DNA of 64,000 bases from Pontibacter anaerobius (GCF_026241195.1 NZ_JAPFQO010000010.1:62001-126000); one strand, 5' to 3'. Counted from the first letter of the stretch, positions 25,999-35,091 are shown. Translations and numbers: made by a program. Notes: generated by a model from the sequence alone, not told the origin.

Positions 25999-26484
25999 TT
26001 ACCTCTCCTCCAGCCCCTTCAGCGCATCCTGTATCAGGTCGTTCTCATAGCCCTTGCTCATGAGAAAGTAAGTTAGCTTTTGGCGGCGGGCGAAGGGGTT
26101 TTTCTCTTTCTCGGTGGCGTTTTTCTTCTCGAGTAGCTGCAGCAGGTGCTGTTCGTAGACTTCGGGATCAATCTCTTTCAGGCCTTGCTTGATGCAGTAG
26201 TCGGAGATGCCCTTGCTTTTGAGGCCCTGCATAATCTTGCGGCGGCCCCACTTCTTCAGGCCATACTTGCCGCGCACGTAGCTCTGGGCGTAGCGCTCCT
26301 CGTCAATCATTTTCTCCTGGCTCAGGCGCACGATCAGTTCCTCCACATCGTCGGGCTCCAGACCGTAGGAGTAGAGTTTGTCGCGCACCTCCTGCTGCGT
26401 GCGGTCCTGGTAGGCGCAGTAGGCGGCGGCTTTTATCAGCGCCTCCTTGGGGGTATAGGTCTTCTTTTTCTTGTCGCGTTCCAA
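25999..26484 (-). CDS. recX: Regulatory protein RecX
   Basis: A 161-residue helical protein made of three tandem three-helix repeats, with AAAYCAYQDRTQQEVRDKL at the start and the central MIDEERYAQSYVRGKYGLKKWGRRKI typical of RecX. RecX binds RecA filaments and limits recombinase activity. recA is not in the window. The start is preceded by two AAGTATAAA-type heptamers and faces a divergent EamA transporter gene. Confidence 0.9.
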   Translation of the reverse strand: MERDKKKKTYTPKEALIKAAAYCAYQDRTQQEVRDKLYSYGLEPDDVEELIVRLSQEKMIDEERYAQSYVRGKYGLKKWGRRKIMQGLKSKGISDYCIKQGLKEIDPEVYEQHLLQLLEKKNATEKEKNPFARRQKLTYFLMSKGYENDLIQDALKGLEER

Positions 26485-26523
26485 AAGTATAAATCAGCTT
26501 TTACTAAGTATAAACAGAGATTA

Positions 26524-26663
26524 AAGTTAGAAAGTTAAAAAGTTAGAAGGTTAGAAAGTTGAGGACAATATTCGTAGGGCCAGGTCGCGACCTGGCCGAA
26601 TCGTGTACCTTTTCAATTCTGTGCATCTTTATTGAATCCTGCAAATCCCGATTCAGACAAATT
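26524..26663. repeat. Composite intergenic repeat, copy 2, with embedded REP-like palindrome
   Basis: Five 8-base units of the AAGTTAGA type (26524-26563), a perfect 20-bp palindrome GGCCAGGTCGCGACCTGGCC (26578-26597), then TGAATCCTGCAAATCC and ATTCAGACAAATT (26633-26663). Octamers and end sequence match copies 1 and 3; the palindrome is unique to this copy. Confidence 0.65.
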
Positions 26664-26711
26664 AGCAATCTCCAGCCAAAAGCTGGACCTTTGTAGTGAA
26701 AAACATTAAAG

Positions 26712-27590
26712 ATGAAGCTATCAAAAGGAGTGGTATACATGCTGCTGTCGACGTTCTTTTTCGCGTTGATGCAGGTGTGCGTGAAGTGGGTGCCGCATAT
26801 TCCGGCCGAGGAGATCATTGTGTTCCGGTCATTGGTGTCGCTGGCGATAAGCCTAGTGTTTCTGCGCCGGGCAAACGTGAGCGTGTGGGGCAACAACCGC
26901 AAGTGGCTGTTTGCGCGCGGGGCTTTCGGGGCGGTGGCTTTGATCCTGTTCTTCAACGTGCTGCAGAACATACCTTTGGCCACGGCGGCCACCTTGCAAT
27001 ACCTGTCGCCGATTTTCACGGCCATCATGGGCATCTTTATCGTGAAGGAGCGGGTGCGGCTGTGGCAGTGGTTCTTCTTCCTGGTGTCGTTTGCCGGAAT
27101 CCTGGTGATTGAGGGCGTGGAGACGAACGTGGACAGTTTATACTTGTGGCTGGGTGTGGTGAGTGCCGTGTTCACAGGGGTAGCCTACAGCATCGTGCGC
27201 AAGCTCAACGTGCAGGAGCATCCGCTGGTCATCATCTTCTATTTCCCGCTGGTAACGCTGCCGGTGGTGGGCGTTTATACGTTGTTTAACTGGGTGCAGC
27301 CCGATGGGTGGGGTTGGGTGATGCTGCTGCTCGTGGGTCTGTTCACGCAGCTGGGGCAGTACTACATGACGCTCTCGTACCAAAACGAGGAGATCTCCAA
27401 AGTGGCCAACCTGACGTATATCGGCATTATTTACGCCCTGCTGTTCGGTTTCTTTTTCTTCGGGGAGCTGCTTAACGTCTGGACATACGTGGGTATGGCG
27501 CTGGTGCTGCTCGGGGTGATCCTGAACGTGCAGTACAAAAATAAAATCACCAAAAAAGCAACCCTGGCTGCCGGATCAGGCTCTAAGTGA
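26712..27590 (+). CDS. EamA/DMT family transporter
   Basis: A 292-residue protein with ten predicted transmembrane helices in two five-helix EamA repeats. Typical motifs are VYMLLSTFFFALMQVCVKW, ALILFFNVLQNIPLATAATL and LSPIFTAIMGIFIVKERV at the end of the first repeat, with the matching FGFFFFGELLNVWTYVGMAL in the second. Drug/metabolite transporters of this type move amino acids, nucleotides or other small metabolites across the inner membrane; the substrate is unknown. Divergent from recX. Confidence 0.9.
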   Translation: MKLSKGVVYMLLSTFFFALMQVCVKWVPHIPAEEIIVFRSLVSLAISLVFLRRANVSVWGNNRKWLFARGAFGAVALILFFNVLQNIPLATAATLQYLSPIFTAIMGIFIVKERVRLWQWFFFLVSFAGILVIEGVETNVDSLYLWLGVVSAVFTGVAYSIVRKLNVQEHPLVIIFYFPLVTLPVVGVYTLFNWVQPDGWGWVMLLLVGLFTQLGQYYMTLSYQNEEISKVANLTYIGIIYALLFGFFFFGELLNVWTYVGMALVLLGVILNVQYKNKITKKATLAAGSGSK

Positions 27591-27697
27591 AGAGAGTCGC
27601 TATGCCATAAAGTATAAAAAGTATGATTCTGTGCGGATGGTTAGGGCTTTCCTGCGTATCTTTTTAGCTGATATGATTGCTACAAACCCTATAGCAC

Positions 27698-30289
27698 ATG
27701 CGCCAAACCTTTCTACTTTTGCTGCTGCTCCTTGTGCCTGCCCTAAGTATGGCCGGCATACTGCGTGGCCGCGTAACCGATGAGAACAACAAGGGCCTGC
27801 CATTCGCCAGCATCTACATAAAGGAAACTGCCAGCGGCACCGCCACCAATGACCAGGGCCTGTACCAGCTGCAGCTCAGCCCCGGCACCTATACCCTGGA
27901 GTTTAAGTATGTGGGTTACCGTGCCCATACCCAAACCGTTACAGTGGGCGAAGCGGTGCAGGAGCTGAACGTGCAGCTGCAACCGGAAGTCCTGAACCTG
28001 CAGGAGGTAGTGGTGAAAGCCTCCGACGAAGACCCGGCCTACGCCATCATGCGCAACGCTATCCGCCTGCGCAAATACCACCGCGACGAAGTGAACACCT
28101 GGAGCGCCCGCGTGTACATGAAAGGCGTGGCCCGCATGGATAAGGTGCCCTCCAAGATACTAGGCGTGAAGATCGTGGATGTGGACACGGGCATCGTGTA
28201 CCTGTCGGAGTCGGTGTCGGAGCTGGCGTTTAAGAAGCCCAACAAGATCCACGAGCGCATGATCTCGAGCAAGGTAAGCGGTCAGAAGAAAGGCTTCAGC
28301 TTTAACCAGGCCTCCGAGATGAGCATCAGCTTTTACGACCCGCTGCTAAAGGTGGAGGGGCTGAGCGAGCGCGGCTTCGTGTCGCCGCTGGCCAACAACG
28401 CTCTCATGTTCTACCGCTTCGAGTACCTGGGTACCTTCCAGGAAGACGGGCGCACCATCAACAAGATAAAAGTAATCCCGCGCCGCAAGCACGATCCGGT
28501 TTTCTCGGGTAGCATCTACATCGTGGATGGCAGCTGGCGCATACACAGCACCGACCTCAAGCTTACCAAGGATGCCGGCATCGAGTTCGTGGATTGGATA
28601 CGTGTGCGGCAGGTGTACGCCCCCGTAACGGAGCAAGTATGGATGCCCGTGTCGCAGCGCTTTACCTTTGAAGCGGCCGGACTGGGCTTTAAGGGTGGCG
28701 GCTATGCCATGGGCGTGTACTCCAACTACAAGGTGCAGCCAGCCTACGCCAAGCCGCCGCGGGTGGAGGAGGTAGAGCCAGAACCTGTCGAAGAAACGGA
28801 GGCGGTAGCGGCCAGGCCCGCCAAGAAAACAAAGTATAAAGTGGTGGAGCCCGAGGCTGCCGCACCCCCGGCGCAGCCTGTGGTAAGTGAGGAGCTTTTC
28901 AGCAAAGAGGTGCTGCTGGTAGAGAAAGAGGCCAACAAACGCGACTCAGCCTATTGGGCCTCAGTCAGGCCGGTGCCGCTTACGCAGGAGGAGGTAGTGG
29001 ATTACCACAAGAAGGATAGCCTGGAGGTAGTCAAAAACTCCCGCCCTTACCAGGACTCGCTGGACGCGGTGCGCAACAAGCCCTCGTTCGGCAGCTTTTT
29101 GCTGGGCGGCTATACTTACTCCAACACCTTCGAGCGCAAGTATTACCGTTTCGACCCGCTGCTGAGCCTGACGGGCGGGCCGAGCGTGCTGCAGTACAAC
29201 ACCGTGGAGGGTGTGGCGGCCGACGTGCGCGTCAACTACCGAAGGAATTTCGAGGACCGCCGCTATTTGCAGGTAGAGCCCGGGGTGCGCTACGGCTTCA
29301 GCAACCAGAAGCTCAACGCCAAGCTGCTCGCAAGCTACCAGTACGACCCGATCAGGAACAGCACCATCACCGTGGAGGGCGGCCGCTATATAGCCCAGAT
29401 CAATTACCTAAACCCGATTTCACCCTTTATAAATACACTTTATACTTTAATTGCCGAGCGGAACTACCTCAAGCTTTACCAGCGCGACTTCGGTCAGGTA
29501 AGCTATCGCAGCGAACTCTGGAACGGGCTACGGTTTAATACCTCTGTCAACTACGCGCACCGCATGCCGCTGGAGAACACCGCCGACTTCAGCTTTAAGG
29601 ACCGGGGAGAGGACGAGCCGAGCCGATTTACCTCCAACGTGCCCGTGAACGCTGAGTTGGACGACGCCTCGTTCACTCCCCACGAAGCCCTGACGGTGAC
29701 CGCCGCCATAAGTATAAAACCGGGGCAGCGCTACATCTCCCGCCCCGACAACAAGATCAACCTTGGCTCTAAATACCCAACCTTTACGCTAAGCTACCGT
29801 GGTGCGATAAAGGCGTTTGGGGGCGATGTAAAGTATAACACGGCGGGTCTAGGTATAAGCGACGAGGTGAGTTTTGGCTTGCTTGGCCGCAGCAAGTATA
29901 ATGTGCTGGGGTCCTTGTTCTGGGGCAAGGAGGATATGCGCCTGATGGATTACAAGCACTTTAACGGTAACCGTACCCTGGCCGCCGGTACCTACGAGGG
30001 CTTCCAACTGCTGGACTACTACCGCTACAGCACCAACAACCGCTACCTGGAGGCGCACTATGAGCATCACTTTAATGGGTTCCTGTTTAACAAGATTCCG
30101 CTGTTCCGAAAGCTGAAATGGCAGGAGGTGGTGAGCCTGAACTACCTGAACACGCAGGAGTCGCGGCATTACCTGGAACTGGGGCTGGGCATTGAGCACA
30201 TCTTTAAGGTGCTGCGCGTGGATTTCGTGACCTCGTTCCAGGAGGGCAACAGGGCCAGAACAGGGGTGCTGATGGGCTTCGGGTTCTAA
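27698..30289 (+). CDS. Outer-membrane DUF5686 protein with carboxypeptidase-like regulatory domain
   Basis: An 863-residue protein with a signal peptide (1-19). Residues about 23-98 form a carboxypeptidase D regulatory-like beta sandwich (RVTDENNKGLPFASIYIKET...LEFKYVGYRAH). The remaining sequence is DUF5686, ending in many beta strands and a C-terminal aromatic residue (LMGFGF), as expected for a beta-barrel assembled by BAM. A Pro/Glu/Val linker is near 350-400. The role is unknown; such proteins are related to TonB receptors but lack a plug. It is likely transcribed alone. Confidence 0.87.
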   Translation: MRQTFLLLLLLLVPALSMAGILRGRVTDENNKGLPFASIYIKETASGTATNDQGLYQLQLSPGTYTLEFKYVGYRAHTQTVTVGEAVQELNVQLQPEVLNLQEVVVKASDEDPAYAIMRNAIRLRKYHRDEVNTWSARVYMKGVARMDKVPSKILGVKIVDVDTGIVYLSESVSELAFKKPNKIHERMISSKVSGQKKGFSFNQASEMSISFYDPLLKVEGLSERGFVSPLANNALMFYRFEYLGTFQEDGRTINKIKVIPRRKHDPVFSGSIYIVDGSWRIHSTDLKLTKDAGIEFVDWIRVRQVYAPVTEQVWMPVSQRFTFEAAGLGFKGGGYAMGVYSNYKVQPAYAKPPRVEEVEPEPVEETEAVAARPAKKTKYKVVEPEAAAPPAQPVVSEELFSKEVLLVEKEANKRDSAYWASVRPVPLTQEEVVDYHKKDSLEVVKNSRPYQDSLDAVRNKPSFGSFLLGGYTYSNTFERKYYRFDPLLSLTGGPSVLQYNTVEGVAADVRVNYRRNFEDRRYLQVEPGVRYGFSNQKLNAKLLASYQYDPIRNSTITVEGGRYIAQINYLNPISPFINTLYTLIAERNYLKLYQRDFGQVSYRSELWNGLRFNTSVNYAHRMPLENTADFSFKDRGEDEPSRFTSNVPVNAELDDASFTPHEALTVTAAISIKPGQRYISRPDNKINLGSKYPTFTLSYRGAIKAFGGDVKYNTAGLGISDEVSFGLLGRSKYNVLGSLFWGKEDMRLMDYKHFNGNRTLAAGTYEGFQLLDYYRYSTNNRYLEAHYEHHFNGFLFNKIPLFRKLKWQEVVSLNYLNTQESRHYLELGLGIEHIFKVLRVDFVTSFQEGNRARTGVLMGFGF

Positions 30290-30373
30290 GGCTGCCGCAT
30301 ACTTCAGTCACTTGATAACCTAATTCGCGCTGAGGTCGTTAAAAATAGCCGAAGAACAAATAGACCAAGAATT

Positions 30374-30679
30374 ATGAAGACATCAGATATATTAAAATCA
30401 GGCCTGGCCCTGGCTTTTGCAAGCGTTGTGGGCTTTGGCTGTAGCCAAAGCTCCGAGACAATTGAGGAAGAAAAGGAAATAGGCACCTCGGAGGCGGTTG
30501 TGGAGGGTGATGAAGGGGCCGCAAACTTAAGTGAGCCACGCCCAGCCCCCATCGGCGACACAGCCGTCACCGGCGAGCAGGCCGACCAGTTCGGAGACGT
30601 AGATCCTAACGTAGACACCGCAGCCCGTAGAATGGAGCGGCTGGATGAGCGGAAAGAAAAAGGCGCAACCACGAATTAA
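30374..30679 (+). CDS. Small acidic lipoprotein
   Basis: A 101-residue protein with a signal peptide ending in VGFGC (Cys about 23) and an acidic, Pro-containing, probably disordered mature chain. No recognised family. It resembles the other small lipoproteins here (12481, 14386) only in general style. It is followed by a terminator and then repeat element C. Confidence 0.6.
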   Translation: MKTSDILKSGLALAFASVVGFGCSQSSETIEEEKEIGTSEAVVEGDEGAANLSEPRPAPIGDTAVTGEQADQFGDVDPNVDTAARRMERLDERKEKGATTN

Positions 30680-30693
30680 AGAATAAAAGTATA

Positions 30694-30737
30694 AGCAAAG
30701 GCCTCTCCAGCAGCAGTTGGTGAGGCCTTTGCTGTTT
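30694..30737 (+). terminator. Rho-independent terminator
   Basis: AGCAAAGGCCTC (30694-30705) pairs perfectly with 30722-30733, followed by GTTT. The stem is immediately preceded by an AAAGTATAA heptamer. Confidence 0.7.
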
Positions 30738-31377
30738 AAGGGGACTGTGTTTAGCTATTCTCTAAGCCCGTCAAAGAGGAATAGTTTGCCTGTGTAATCA
30801 ACCCCCAGCCCCCTTCGAAGGGGGACTTTACCCCACCCCGACCCTCCCCTAAGAACAGGGGAGGGAGTTCTGCTGAAGCTTTGTAGCCAAGGCCGCGACT
30901 ATCGAGAACTGATCCCAGTCTTTGGGTGGGGGTAGGGGCCCTCGAAAAAGAACGCCTTGTGAGATCCGGTGCCCGAAGGGCAGCGCCCTGGCGCAGGAGG
31001 GAACACAGCGCGATGCCCGAAGACGAGCCCTCCCGGGCTAGAGGGAGCCAAAGCCAGAGGTGAAATTTTAGGTTCGTAAGACTGAGGATGAACTGCTGAA
31101 AGAAAGGATAGCTTGTGTCAAGTGGCAGAAAGCAGCGGCTATGGAAGTATAAAGTATGGCTCACGCGGACTAGGAAGTCCGCAGCAGAAAGGTTCCGGAC
31201 AGGGATGTCCGGAACAGCAAGTAGTATAAGTATGGCCTTCCAAGCCAGTCGAGTTTGTAACTCGACATCATTAAAAGACACGAGTTACAAACTCGCGCCA
31301 GCAAATAGGAGGCATCATTTAAAAAACTCTAAAACTTTCGGGCGCCAGAAGGGGAGATATAAAGTATAAAATAAAAG
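30738..31377. other. Intergenic region carrying repeat element copy C
   Basis: No gene. ORFs of up to 176 codons on the minus strand here translate the repeat and have no protein character. The final 60 bases before the convergent EamA gene contain an AAAGTATAAAA heptamer. Confidence 0.75.
30780..31315 (+). repeat. Hairpin-chain repeat element, copy C
   Basis: Colinear with copy B. Hairpins: GCGGACT-AGGA-AGTCCGC (31165-31182); TTCCGGACA-GGGA-TGTCCGGAA; GTCGAGTT-TGT-AACTCGAC (31248-31266); CGAGTT-ACA-AACTCG (31281-31295). Against A and B, the first and third stems have paired changes that keep base pairing (T-A to C-G, and C-G to T-A). The middle block with GAGCCCTCCCGGGCTAGAGG is also conserved. 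Confidence 0.8.
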
Positions 31378-32325
31378 TTACTTCACCACAGCCGTAGTCC
31401 CCACCGGCGGAATCACCAACCCATCGCCACGCTTCTTGCGGCCCTTCAGGTTAATGTTGTAGATGATCACAGAGATGAAAATGATCAGGTAGGCCGCTAT
31501 CTTTGTGCCCGTGGTTTCCTCGCCAAAGTATAAAAACGCCATCACGAAGTTTAGGATCGGGTTGATGTACATCAGGATGCCGATGGTGCCGGAGGTCAGC
31601 TCTTTCAGAGCGAACAGGTTCAGGAACAGCGGCAGCACCGTGAAACCGGCGCTCAGCAGCCCCACCTGCACAAAGAAGTGCGTATCGAGCTGCGCGTTGC
31701 CGCCAGTAAAGAAAGTATAGAACGGTCCGATAAAGATGAAAGCCAGGATCAGCTGCAGCTTCAGGAGCACGATCTTGTCATACGCCTTCAGAAGGCGCTG
31801 CGAGATGAGGTAAAACGCATAGCTCAGCGCGATCAGCAAACTGAAAAGCAGGCTGGTTATCTCGCCGCTCCCCACTAGCGCGCAGCTCAGGGCGCTCAGA
31901 GCAATGGCCAGCCACTGATTCGGGCGCAACTCCTCCTTCAGCAGCAGAAAGCCGAGTACAGCCGTGAGGATAGGGCAAAGCAGGTAAGAGAACGAGCCCG
32001 TCTGGATATCGATATGGTTCACCACGTAGATGAAGGTCAGCCAGTTGGTGGTAAGCAGCACGCCGCCCAGGAAAGTAAATAGCATGAACAGGCGCGACTC
32101 GCGGGGAGAGGAAGATTTTACCTGCTCCAGCGTTGCCCGCAACTGCTTGCGGCGGAACAGCAGCGAGATCACCAGCAGCAAGCCCACCGATAGCGCCACC
32201 CTAAAGTATAAAATCTGCCCGCTGGGGTAGTCTGCCAGCGCCTTGAGCGGAAACGGGATAAAGCCCCAGATAATAAACGCCGCCAGGCCCGCCGCGTAGT
32301 ATGGTTTGGTGTTGGTAGTGCCCAT
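31378..32325 (-). CDS. RarD-like EamA family transporter
   Basis: A 315-residue protein with ten membrane helices. The N-terminal GLAAFIIWGFIPFPLKAL and PSGQILYFRVALSVGLLL, and the GTIGILMYINPILNFVMAFLYFGE region, resemble RarD. RarD proteins belong to the drug/metabolite superfamily; the ligand is unknown (chloramphenicol sensitivity was the original phenotype). The upstream side contains composite repeat copy 3 shared with the divergent murF-alr gene. Confidence 0.85.
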   Translation of the reverse strand: MGTTNTKPYYAAGLAAFIIWGFIPFPLKALADYPSGQILYFRVALSVGLLLVISLLFRRKQLRATLEQVKSSSPRESRLFMLFTFLGGVLLTTNWLTFIYVVNHIDIQTGSFSYLLCPILTAVLGFLLLKEELRPNQWLAIALSALSCALVGSGEITSLLFSLLIALSYAFYLISQRLLKAYDKIVLLKLQLILAFIFIGPFYTFFTGGNAQLDTHFFVQVGLLSAGFTVLPLFLNLFALKELTSGTIGILMYINPILNFVMAFLYFGEETTGTKIAAYLIIFISVIIYNINLKGRKKRGDGLVIPPVGTTAVVK

Positions 32326-32373
32326 CGCTTAATCAGAAAAGTATAAAAGTGCGCAAAGGTAGAGAATTGTTGG

Positions 32374-32508
32374 TTGTCTGAATCAGGATTTAAAGGATAG
32401 TTTTTTGATTTTCAGGATTGCAATTCGTCTGTTTTTCCCCAGCTCTTAAACCCTCTAACTCCTAAACTCCCGAACTTTCTAACTTTCTAACCTTTTAACT
32501 TTCTAACT
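32374..32508 (-). repeat. Composite intergenic repeat, copy 3 (inverted)
   Basis: TTGTCTGAATCAGGATTTAA (32374-32393) is the reverse complement of the end sequence of copies 1 and 2. It is followed by TTCAGGATTG and seven to eight 8-base units of the TTCTAACT type (32445-32508). The array ends 27 bases before the murF-alr start, so it also fills the promoter position of that gene. Confidence 0.65.
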
Positions 32509-32535
32509 TTAGCCCCCAAGTATAAAACACGCTTC

Positions 32536-34998
32536 ATGCTCACGTTTCAGCAGCTACAAAGTATAACCCAGGGCAAACTGGTGCAGCTCGCGCAACCACT
32601 GCCCGTCGTGCATCTGCTCACCGACAGCCGTAAGCTCTCGCAGCCGGCAGGCTCGGTGTTCTTTGCCATCCGGGGCAAGTATAACGACGGCCACAAGTAC
32701 CTGCCGCAGCTTTATGCGCAGGGTGTGCGGGCTTTTGTGGTAGAGCAGGGCGAGGAGGGGGAGCTGAAAGAACAGTACCCGGAAGCGAATATCCTGCAGG
32801 TTAAAAACAGCCTGGAGGAGCTGCAGCGGCTGGCGGCGTGGCACCGGGCACAGTTCAACATTCCGGTGATCGGCATCACGGGCAGCAACGGCAAAACCAT
32901 CGTGAAAGAGTGGCTGTCGCAGCTGCTGAGCCCCGATGAGCTGGTGGTGAAGAGCCCGCGCAGCTACAACTCGCAGCTGGGGGTGCCCCTGAGCGTGTGG
33001 CAGCTGCAGCCCAACCATACCCTGGCCATTTTTGAGGCCGGCATCTCGCAGCCCGGCGAGATGGAGAAACTGCAGCAGGTCATCCGGCCCACCATTGGTA
33101 TTTTTACCAACCTCGGCAGCGCCCACGACGAGGGCTTTGCCTCGCGGGAGCAGAAGGTGCAGGAGAAGCTGCAGCTGTTCCAGGGCGTGGAGTTGCTTTT
33201 TTACGCTTCCGATTACGAGCTGCTGCACCAGGCCGTGCAGGCGCAAAGTATAAAATCCTTCACCTGGAGCCGCCAACACCCGGAGGCCAATCTATACATC
33301 AATGCCACCACCACGGCCGGCCATAAAACCATCGTGGTGTATACTTTCGGGGGCGAGAAACAGCGCCTGGCCATTCCGTTCACCGACGAGGCCTCTGTGG
33401 AGAACGCGCTGCACTGCCTGGCTGTGCTGCTGCACCGCCGCCTGCCGCTCTCCGAAATACAGGACCGCCTCGACCGCCTGCATCCCGTGGCCATGCGCCT
33501 GGAGATGAAGGAGGCCATCAACGGCTGCTACCTCATCGATGACACCTACAACAACGACCTCGCCGGCCTCGCCATCGCCCTGGATTTGCAGGCCAACCAG
33601 CCGCAACGGGGGCAGCGCACGCTTATACTTTCCGATGTGTTGGAGTCGGGGCTGCCGGAGGAGCAGTTGTACCGCAAGGTGGCGGAGCTGGTGCAGGCGC
33701 ACAAGGTGCAGCGGCTCATCGGCATCGGCCCCACCATCAGCAAGTATAAACACCTGTTCTCCCAGGCCGGTTTTTATACTTCCACCGCTGGTTTCCTGCA
33801 AGACTTTAAACCAGAGGCATTCCGCAACGAGGTAATTCTGCTGAAGGGCGCGCGTGTGTTCGGGTTCGAGAAGATCGTGCAGACTTTCCAGCAGAAGGTG
33901 CACGGCACGGTGCTGGAGGTAAACCTGGATGCCCTGGTGCACAACCTCAACTACTACCGCGCTAAACTCGCCCCGGACACCAAACTGATGGTGATGGTAA
34001 AGGCCTTTGCCTATGGCAGCGGCAGCTTCGAGGTGGCCAACCTGCTGCAGTTCCATCGGGTGGATTACCTGGCCGTGGCCTATGTTGATGAAGGCGTGGC
34101 CCTGCGCGAGAACGGCATCACGCTGCCCATCATGGTGATGAACCCCTCGCAGGACAGCTTTGTGAAGCTGCGGCAGTACAACCTGGAGCCGGAAATCTAC
34201 TCGCTGGAGCAGTTGCAGGATTATGTATACTCGCTGGAGCCGGGCACAAAGTATAAAATCCACCTGAAACTGGACACGGGCATGCACCGGCTTGGTTTCG
34301 TGCCCGAGGACTTTGAGCACCTTTTCGCGCTTCTGGAGCAAAATCCGCAGCTGCAGGTGGCCAGCGCGTTCAGCCACCTGGCCGGCGCCGACGAGGCCAT
34401 CCACAACGATTTCTCGCAGCTGCAGATCTCGCGTTTCAGAAGTATGGCGGCTGAGCTGGAGGGGCGGCTGAAGTATAACGTCATCAAGCACATCCTCAAC
34501 TCAGCGGGCATTGTGCGTTTTCCGGAGCACCAGCTGGGCATGGTGCGCCTGGGCATCGGGCTCTACGGCGTGGAGGCCACTGGCTCAGAGCAGGAGGCGC
34601 TGCGGCCGGTCAGCACGCTCAAAACCACCGTGTCGCAGGTTAAAAGTATAAAAGCGGGCGAAACCGTGGGCTATAGCCGCAAAGGCGTTGCGGATGTAGA
34701 CAAAACCACCGCCACCATCGCCATTGGCTACGCCGACGGCTACGACCGCCGCTTCAGCAACGGGGCGGGGCAGGTGATGATAAACGGCCATCGCTGCCCC
34801 ATCATCGGCAACGTATGCATGGATATGAGCATGGTAGATGTGACTGGGGTAAATGTAAAGGCCGGCGATACTGCTGTCGTGTTTGGGCCTGAGATCACCC
34901 TGGCGGAGTTGGCGCAGCGCATCGGCACCATCCCCTACGAACTGCTCACAAACGTCAGCACACGGGTAAAAAGGGTGTTTTATTCGGAGGAGGGCTGA
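32536..34998 (+). CDS. murF-alr: Bifunctional UDP-MurNAc-tripeptide:D-Ala-D-Ala ligase / alanine racemase
   Basis: An 820-residue fusion. Residues 1-450 are MurF, with the ATP-binding loop GITGSNGKT (113-121) and the NSQLGVPLSVW and DDTYNN regions. Residues 455-820 are a PLP-dependent alanine racemase, with LVHNLNYYRAKL, the PLP lysine K489 in VMVKAFAYGSG, and later GYSRKG, IGYADGYDRRFSNGAG and GNVCMDMSMVDV. One polypeptide thus makes D-alanine and adds D-Ala-D-Ala to the peptidoglycan precursor. This fusion is well known in Bacteroidota. The gene is unusually dense in AAGTATAA heptamers, mostly as AGT-ATA (Ser-Ile) codons. Confidence 0.96.
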   Translation: MLTFQQLQSITQGKLVQLAQPLPVVHLLTDSRKLSQPAGSVFFAIRGKYNDGHKYLPQLYAQGVRAFVVEQGEEGELKEQYPEANILQVKNSLEELQRLAAWHRAQFNIPVIGITGSNGKTIVKEWLSQLLSPDELVVKSPRSYNSQLGVPLSVWQLQPNHTLAIFEAGISQPGEMEKLQQVIRPTIGIFTNLGSAHDEGFASREQKVQEKLQLFQGVELLFYASDYELLHQAVQAQSIKSFTWSRQHPEANLYINATTTAGHKTIVVYTFGGEKQRLAIPFTDEASVENALHCLAVLLHRRLPLSEIQDRLDRLHPVAMRLEMKEAINGCYLIDDTYNNDLAGLAIALDLQANQPQRGQRTLILSDVLESGLPEEQLYRKVAELVQAHKVQRLIGIGPTISKYKHLFSQAGFYTSTAGFLQDFKPEAFRNEVILLKGARVFGFEKIVQTFQQKVHGTVLEVNLDALVHNLNYYRAKLAPDTKLMVMVKAFAYGSGSFEVANLLQFHRVDYLAVAYVDEGVALRENGITLPIMVMNPSQDSFVKLRQYNLEPEIYSLEQLQDYVYSLEPGTKYKIHLKLDTGMHRLGFVPEDFEHLFALLEQNPQLQVASAFSHLAGADEAIHNDFSQLQISRFRSMAAELEGRLKYNVIKHILNSAGIVRFPEHQLGMVRLGIGLYGVEATGSEQEALRPVSTLKTTVSQVKSIKAGETVGYSRKGVADVDKTTATIAIGYADGYDRRFSNGAGQVMINGHRCPIIGNVCMDMSMVDVTGVNVKAGDTAVVFGPEITLAELAQRIGTIPYELLTNVSTRVKRVFYSEEG

Positions 34999-35091
34999 CG
35001 GGTTTAATTTGGAGAGAAGAGGAGCAGGGTAAGTGGTTTAGCCCCCTGTCAAGTATGATTTTAACTCCTCCATCTTCAAATTCTGAATTCT

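Noticed and set aside
30751..31281. A 176-codon minus-strand ORF
   Set aside because: It is a translation of repeat element C; the frame is broken in copies A and B and the protein has no domain.
33292..34491. A 399-codon ORF on the minus strand opposite murF-alr
   Set aside because: It is the antisense of a strongly conserved fusion protein with intact motifs; high GC and codon bias keep the opposite frame open. Its translation is His/Gln/Val-rich and matches no family.
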